From Beta vulgaris subsp. vulgaris (Eukaryota; Streptophyta; Magnoliopsida; Caryophyllales; Amaranthaceae): 64,000 nt of DNA. Each line of letters opens with the position of its first letter. Within the stretch, counting starts at the first letter, position 1. Below, piece after piece: positions 60,036 through 64,000 of the stretch. The notes under the pieces were generated by a model, which was not told where the DNA came from, made no database searches, and saw nothing but the letters and a program-made list of their open reading frames with translations. The position numbers and the translations under genes were made by a program. The stretch spans positions 6,972,129 through 7,036,128 of the forward strand of contig NC_079202.1 in assembly GCF_026745355.1 (NCBI RefSeq), written 5' to 3'.

Positions 60036-61362
60036 TCAAAGATAAATTAGTTTGTTGATCTTTGATTTGTGCTTCGTGCTGCAAAAATGTGTTGATGTCG
60101 ATAATTCACTCGTTATGATATTCAAAGCGACCTTCTTGCTCTTCGTTGTTTCTCTGAGCAGAACGACGTCGAGATCTGCTACGTCAAACTCTGATGGATC
60201 CACGTAATTTTGGCAGGTTTCTCGTTCATCTTCAACTATCATGTTGTGCATGATTATGCACGCCAACATAATCTTATGAAGTATGTTCAGATCCCAAGCA
60301 AAGGATGACATCCGAATAATAGCAAATCGAGCTTGTAGCATTCCAAATGCTTGTTCCATGTCTTTAATTCCTTGTTGCTTCTTGATGTTTTGCAAAGAGT
60401 CTGTCTTTATGAGATGGTGGACTCGTTATTGAATTCACAAAAGTAGCCCATTTGGGATAGATACCATCAGTAAGGTAATATCCTTTGTTATATTGATGGC
60501 CATTTACAACGAAATGAATAGCTGGAGCTCGACCTTCTAAAACATCTTCAAACAGAGGAGATCTATGAAGCACGTTCAGATCGTTGCAACTTCTCGGCAT
60601 TTCAAAAAAAAGAATGCCAAATCCACAAGTCCCTATCAACTACAGCTTCAAGCACAAGTGTCACTACCCCTGCCCTTCCTTAATATTGTCTTCTCCATGT
60701 TGTTGGACAATTCTTCCACTCCCAATGCATACAATCGATGCTACCAATCATGCCAGAAAATCCACATTATTCTCCAATTTGTAACAGCCTCCTCATATCG
60801 GCATTATTCGGTCGTCTTAAGTACACATAACTAAATTGGTTAATGACGCCATCAATGATTCTCTAAAGTGCCAATATTTTTGTACTATCACTAATATGTA
60901 CGTACTCATCGCAAGCGTCAGAAGCACACCCATAAGCTAATTGTCATATTGTTGCGGTACACTCTTATAGCGACGACAATCCAAAACAATCGGTGCAATC
61001 ACTATTTTGTTCGAACCAGTCGTCATTCCTCACAACTTCATTCATGGTATGCTCAAAAACATGCTTTTGCATACGAAATCTACGTCGAAGCAACCTACTT
61101 GAGTAAACTGGATTTTCAGCAAAATAGTCATTGTATTATCTTTAATGACCTTCTTCTCGACCCCTATCAGCCCGAGGTTGTGTACGTCTACCCGGTCTCA
61201 TTCTAGGAGTGATCGTAGACACAAGGAATGGGAGATAAGTATGACTGACATTGTCGATCATGTCATCTACTTCTTTGTTCTCCATATCCCATATTTCCTC
61301 TTCTAAATCATCGGAAGAAGAAGAGGAAGTTGAACGGATACTAAATTTTTAGGAATTCATTT
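60036..61362 (-). pseudogene. PIF/Harbinger DDE transposase (HARBI1/ALP1-like), broken
   Basis: The minus strand shows the family in order: RGREEGH...YNDYFAENPVYSSR, RMQKHVFEHTMNEV (helical N-domain), then FEMPRSCNDLNVLHRSPLFE (60601-60540), KGYYLTDGIYPKWATF (second Asp) and DMEQAFGMLQARFAII (Glu), ending KINKLIYL. Catalytic D, D and E positions of the DDE nuclease (DDE_Tnp_4) are present. A TAA right after MNS at 61362, stops near 61145 and 60990, and a frame change near 60395 inactivate it. The Myb-like partner ORF lies upstream at 62051-62775. Confidence 0.8.
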
Positions 61363-61469
61363 TAGATCTGAAAGATATTTGATTTTGGTAGGGGAGATTG
61401 TTGTAGAGAATTGTAGAACTCTAATCCTGTTTATATATACTAATGGAGGAGCACATATATAGAGATTTA

Positions 61470-61876
61470 TTTTAAAGTAGGAAGTGTATCATCACATGGC
61501 TTCTCTGAAAAGGAGTAGGTAATGATGTCTCTCCAGAGACGATAACACATGGGTATTCTGAAAAGTAGTATGGGATCATAAAGATCTCTCTTCAAAGATA
61601 ACACATGGGTTTTCTGAAAAGTAGTATGGGATCATAGAGATGTGTGTTCAGAGACAATAACACATGGGTTCTCTGAAAAGTAGTATGGGATCATAGAGAT
61701 GTCTCTTTAGAGACAGTAACACATGGGTTCTCTAAAAAGTGGAATGAGATCATTGAGGTGTCTCTTCAGAGACAATATCACATGGGTTCTCTGAAAAGGA
61801 GTAAGGGATCATAGAGGTGTCTCTTCATAGACCTTATCACATGGGCTCTCTGAAAAGGAGTAAGGGATCATAGATA
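61470..61876. repeat. Tandem array of a ~60-bp unit, about seven copies
   Basis: Units contain CACATGGGTTCTCTGAAAAG and GGGATCATAGAGATGTCTC, with spacing 53-62 bp and degeneracy at the left end. TCTCTGA and TCAGAGA words make each unit partly palindromic. It separates the two Harbinger ORFs. Confidence 0.9.
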
Positions 61877-62050
61877 ATGGACAAAATACTTCAACTTTTA
61901 TTAGAGAAACTCACATTACAACAAAAACTTAAAAACATTAATACTCAAACACTCAATTTAAACTTAACATAATACATTAATACTCAAACATACAACACAC
62001 TATAACTAATAACACTCACACCTAAAACATATTACACGGACACTAAAAGC

Positions 62051-62775
62051 CTAAACATTGTTATAGTATATTTGCAGATTGTTGACCATTTCATCTTCCC
62101 ATGGTAGGCGATTTTCCTTAGATGTTAATGATTGGAGCATTTGCCAATGTTGCATCTTTAAGTTATTTTCCTCTAATTCCATATGCCTTTCCCTGTTTAT
62201 CTCTTCCAACTCGAGTTGCCTTTGCTTCCTTGCTTCCTTTTGCTTAAGAAATTATAGTTTCTCATGTTGCATATCGATATCTAATCCCTTCCGCTCACGA
62301 TAGAGTTGAAGTCTGTCACCAAACGATGAAAAAGCTTCAATAGCTTCATCGATTTGGCTCTTACCCTTGAGTCTGGCTTAGTTTTCTTGTTGCCTTCTAG
62401 ACAAGGCGAGTGATTATCCCGAACATCTTCGCTCGTGGGTGTGGTCGGTGTGGAGCCTCCATCCTCAGACTTTGTTCTTTTCCCACTACTTCCGGAACCA
62501 ACGAAATCAGATATTTGAGGCGTGCTCGTTGGACGTCCACGTGTTATCTTGTAAAGGAGGTTACTCAAGATGGAACGATACTTTTCGAACTTCCTCATCA
62601 AAATCCATTCATCATAGAAGTGAAATTTACCTCTGGTGCTTTTCAAATATCTTATGGGTTTCGGAGATCACATCATCATCATCATTTTGGGAACTCCGCT
62701 TTCTTCCTCTGATGTGTCATAGCATCCACACCACTTTTGCACCGCTTCAAACATTCTGAACCATTGGCCCTTCAT
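62051..62775 (-). pseudogene. Harbinger ORF1 (Myb/SANT-type accessory protein), broken
   Basis: Reads MKGQWFRMFEAVQKWCGCYD, then a frame change (MMMM*), GKFHFYDEWILMRKFEKYRS, and a Ser/Thr/Lys-rich linker (SSGKRTKSEDGGSTPTTPTS). After another frame change comes a Glu/Gln-rich helix (KEARKQRQLELEEINRERHM) ending at TAG 62051. This is the layout of the Myb-like/NAM-C-terminal-like ORF1 that accompanies plant PIF transposases. The N-terminal Myb helices are missing. Confidence 0.65.
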
Positions 62776-63902
62776 ACTGCCAATAGTGCCAAATTTGGAG
62801 AGAAGAAAATTGAAGTCGAGGTTTGTGGTTTTTTAGATTTGGGAATTTTGTTGTGTTCTTGAGTTTTTGAAGGTAGATGTTAACTTTTGGTTCTTTTGGT
62901 GTTGAAATGTGGAGGTTACTTGCATGAGTTTTGGTGAAAAGTCATGATTTATTTGGCATGAATTCGATCTTCTTTACAAAGATTATCAGACTGATCAAAG
63001 TTCAACATCACTATCTACTCTACTAGTGGTATTGTAAGTAGTACATTACAATTTCAGATCGTTTTCTTTTTTTATCGTTAATTACATAATTTTCTATTTT
63101 GTTAAAAAATTAGTTTTGAATTTCTTGATGTATTGATAATTGTGATTGAATATTCGTGTTAAGAACCGACATATTTCTAACCTTTTCTTTTACAGAATGT
63201 TTTTGTTCTACTAAGTGAATTGTAATAATATAACAATAACGTATCAAATAAATCAAATAAAATAAGTGAAAAATAAACTAATTAGAGTATTAAATATAAA
63301 TACATAATTCAGCTTTTTATTTCGTACGCATCGCATATATATAAAGCTAGTATGTCTTAAATCGAAGACATTTAACTTTTAAGTCATGTCTTATAAAATT
63401 AGTGTCTTATAAATCAAATAAGGCAGTCAAAAAGGAGAAGGGAGTACTTTGGAAAGAAAGAGGAGAATCAATGGATTTTACACCTCCGAAACCCACTAAA
63501 ATAGAAATTAGAAGTTAGAAGTGTGAATCCCTCTAGGCTCTATGGCTCTATTTCTATTTTCTATCACTCGGTTAGGCCACTTGACAAACCTTTATTGACT
63601 TAGTCGCTAAGAATGATAGCATAAATCTTTCAAAACCAGAAAAGGGTAAAATAAAGGACAACAATCAGATTAAATTATATATCATCTTCAGTATTGGTCC
63701 AATTAACTCCACGAAAAGATCCTCAGAAAAAGAATAATTTTCATGGTTAAGTAATTTAAACAAAAAGAAAGAAGACTAGGAAAAAGGTAAAAAAAGAAGA
63801 AAGAAACTGTGTCCTGCAAATCTAGCGTTGGAAATTCGGCATTAGATAATCTCTCTCATGCCTCAACTCTGAACATCATGAATGCTGGCGCATAGATTAG
63901 TA
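62776..63902. other. AT-rich intergenic region
   Basis: No coding feature found. It might hold the right end of the Harbinger element, but no terminal repeat was recognised. Confidence 0.35.
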
Positions 63903-64000
63903 GGGCCTGTTCTCCCCAACTTATTTTCAGTTCAGTTCAATTCAATTCAGTTCAGTTCAGTTCAGATCAGATCAGTTCAGTTCAGACCAGTTCAGTTCTG
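63903..64000. mobile_element. Tourist-like MITE cut by the window edge
   Basis: GGGCCTGTTCTCCCCAACTT followed by TTCAGTTCAGTTCAATTCAG repeats is the same end and interior as the MITE at 4081-4224. The other end lies beyond the window. Confidence 0.6.

Overview
This window is nuclear DNA of a flowering plant. Its genes have GT/AG introns. They include a lambda-class glutathione transferase, a plant DRP4-type dynamin and an ER HSP90 ending in KDEL, and most of the remaining sequence is plant transposon families. The LTR elements look like the Tat lineage (Ogre/Retand-like), including antisense accessory ORFs. A Caryophyllales host would fit, but that is a weak guess.

Layout. 1-3.5 kb: 3' end of a Tat-type LTR element (intact antisense ORF, then its 3' LTR), a LINE RNase H scrap and a small hAT-like element. 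3.7-7.5 kb (+): nine-exon GSTL gene with a Tourist MITE in intron 2. 8.1-10.1 kb (-): single-exon DRP4-like dynamin, convergent with GSTL. 10.2-17.2 kb: intergenic, with a gypsy gag scrap and an 850-bp foldback element. 17.3-23.24 kb (-): fifteen-exon HSP90-7/GRP94 gene with an ER-stress element upstream. One extra base in exon 2 breaks the annotated reading frame unless splicing compensates. 23.7-24.7 kb: hAT-like element filled with TCAGGT-type repeats. 25.5-31.9 kb: SINE, one CACTA end and a decayed gypsy element (-). 32.34-32.67 kb (+): small two-helix membrane protein gene.

34.7-55.3 kb is a transposon tower. A 1.45-kb Harbinger-like element holds a Stowaway MITE. Next, a LINE scrap was hit by LTR element A (+). 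A was in turn hit by a 2-kb CACTA element (TSD GCA) and by a short hAT element (8-bp TSD). The hAT was then hit by LTR element B (-, LTRs of 637 and 640 bp, TSD GGTAC). B carries gag-pol on one strand and a spliced antisense ORF on the other, converging on a spacer with three short hairpins. 55.4-64 kb: a pyrimidine-rich minisatellite, another Tourist-like MITE, a Copia fragment, a decayed PIF/Harbinger element with both ORFs and a 60-bp repeat array, and a MITE cut by the window edge.

The genes that look host-derived and functional are GSTL, DRP4 and the small membrane protein. HSP90-7 is clearly host-derived but carries the unresolved frameshift. Most other coding sequence is transposon-derived and decayed, except the intact antisense ORF at the left edge. 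Exons were assigned by reading splice sites and protein family similarity by eye. No alignment or expression data were available.
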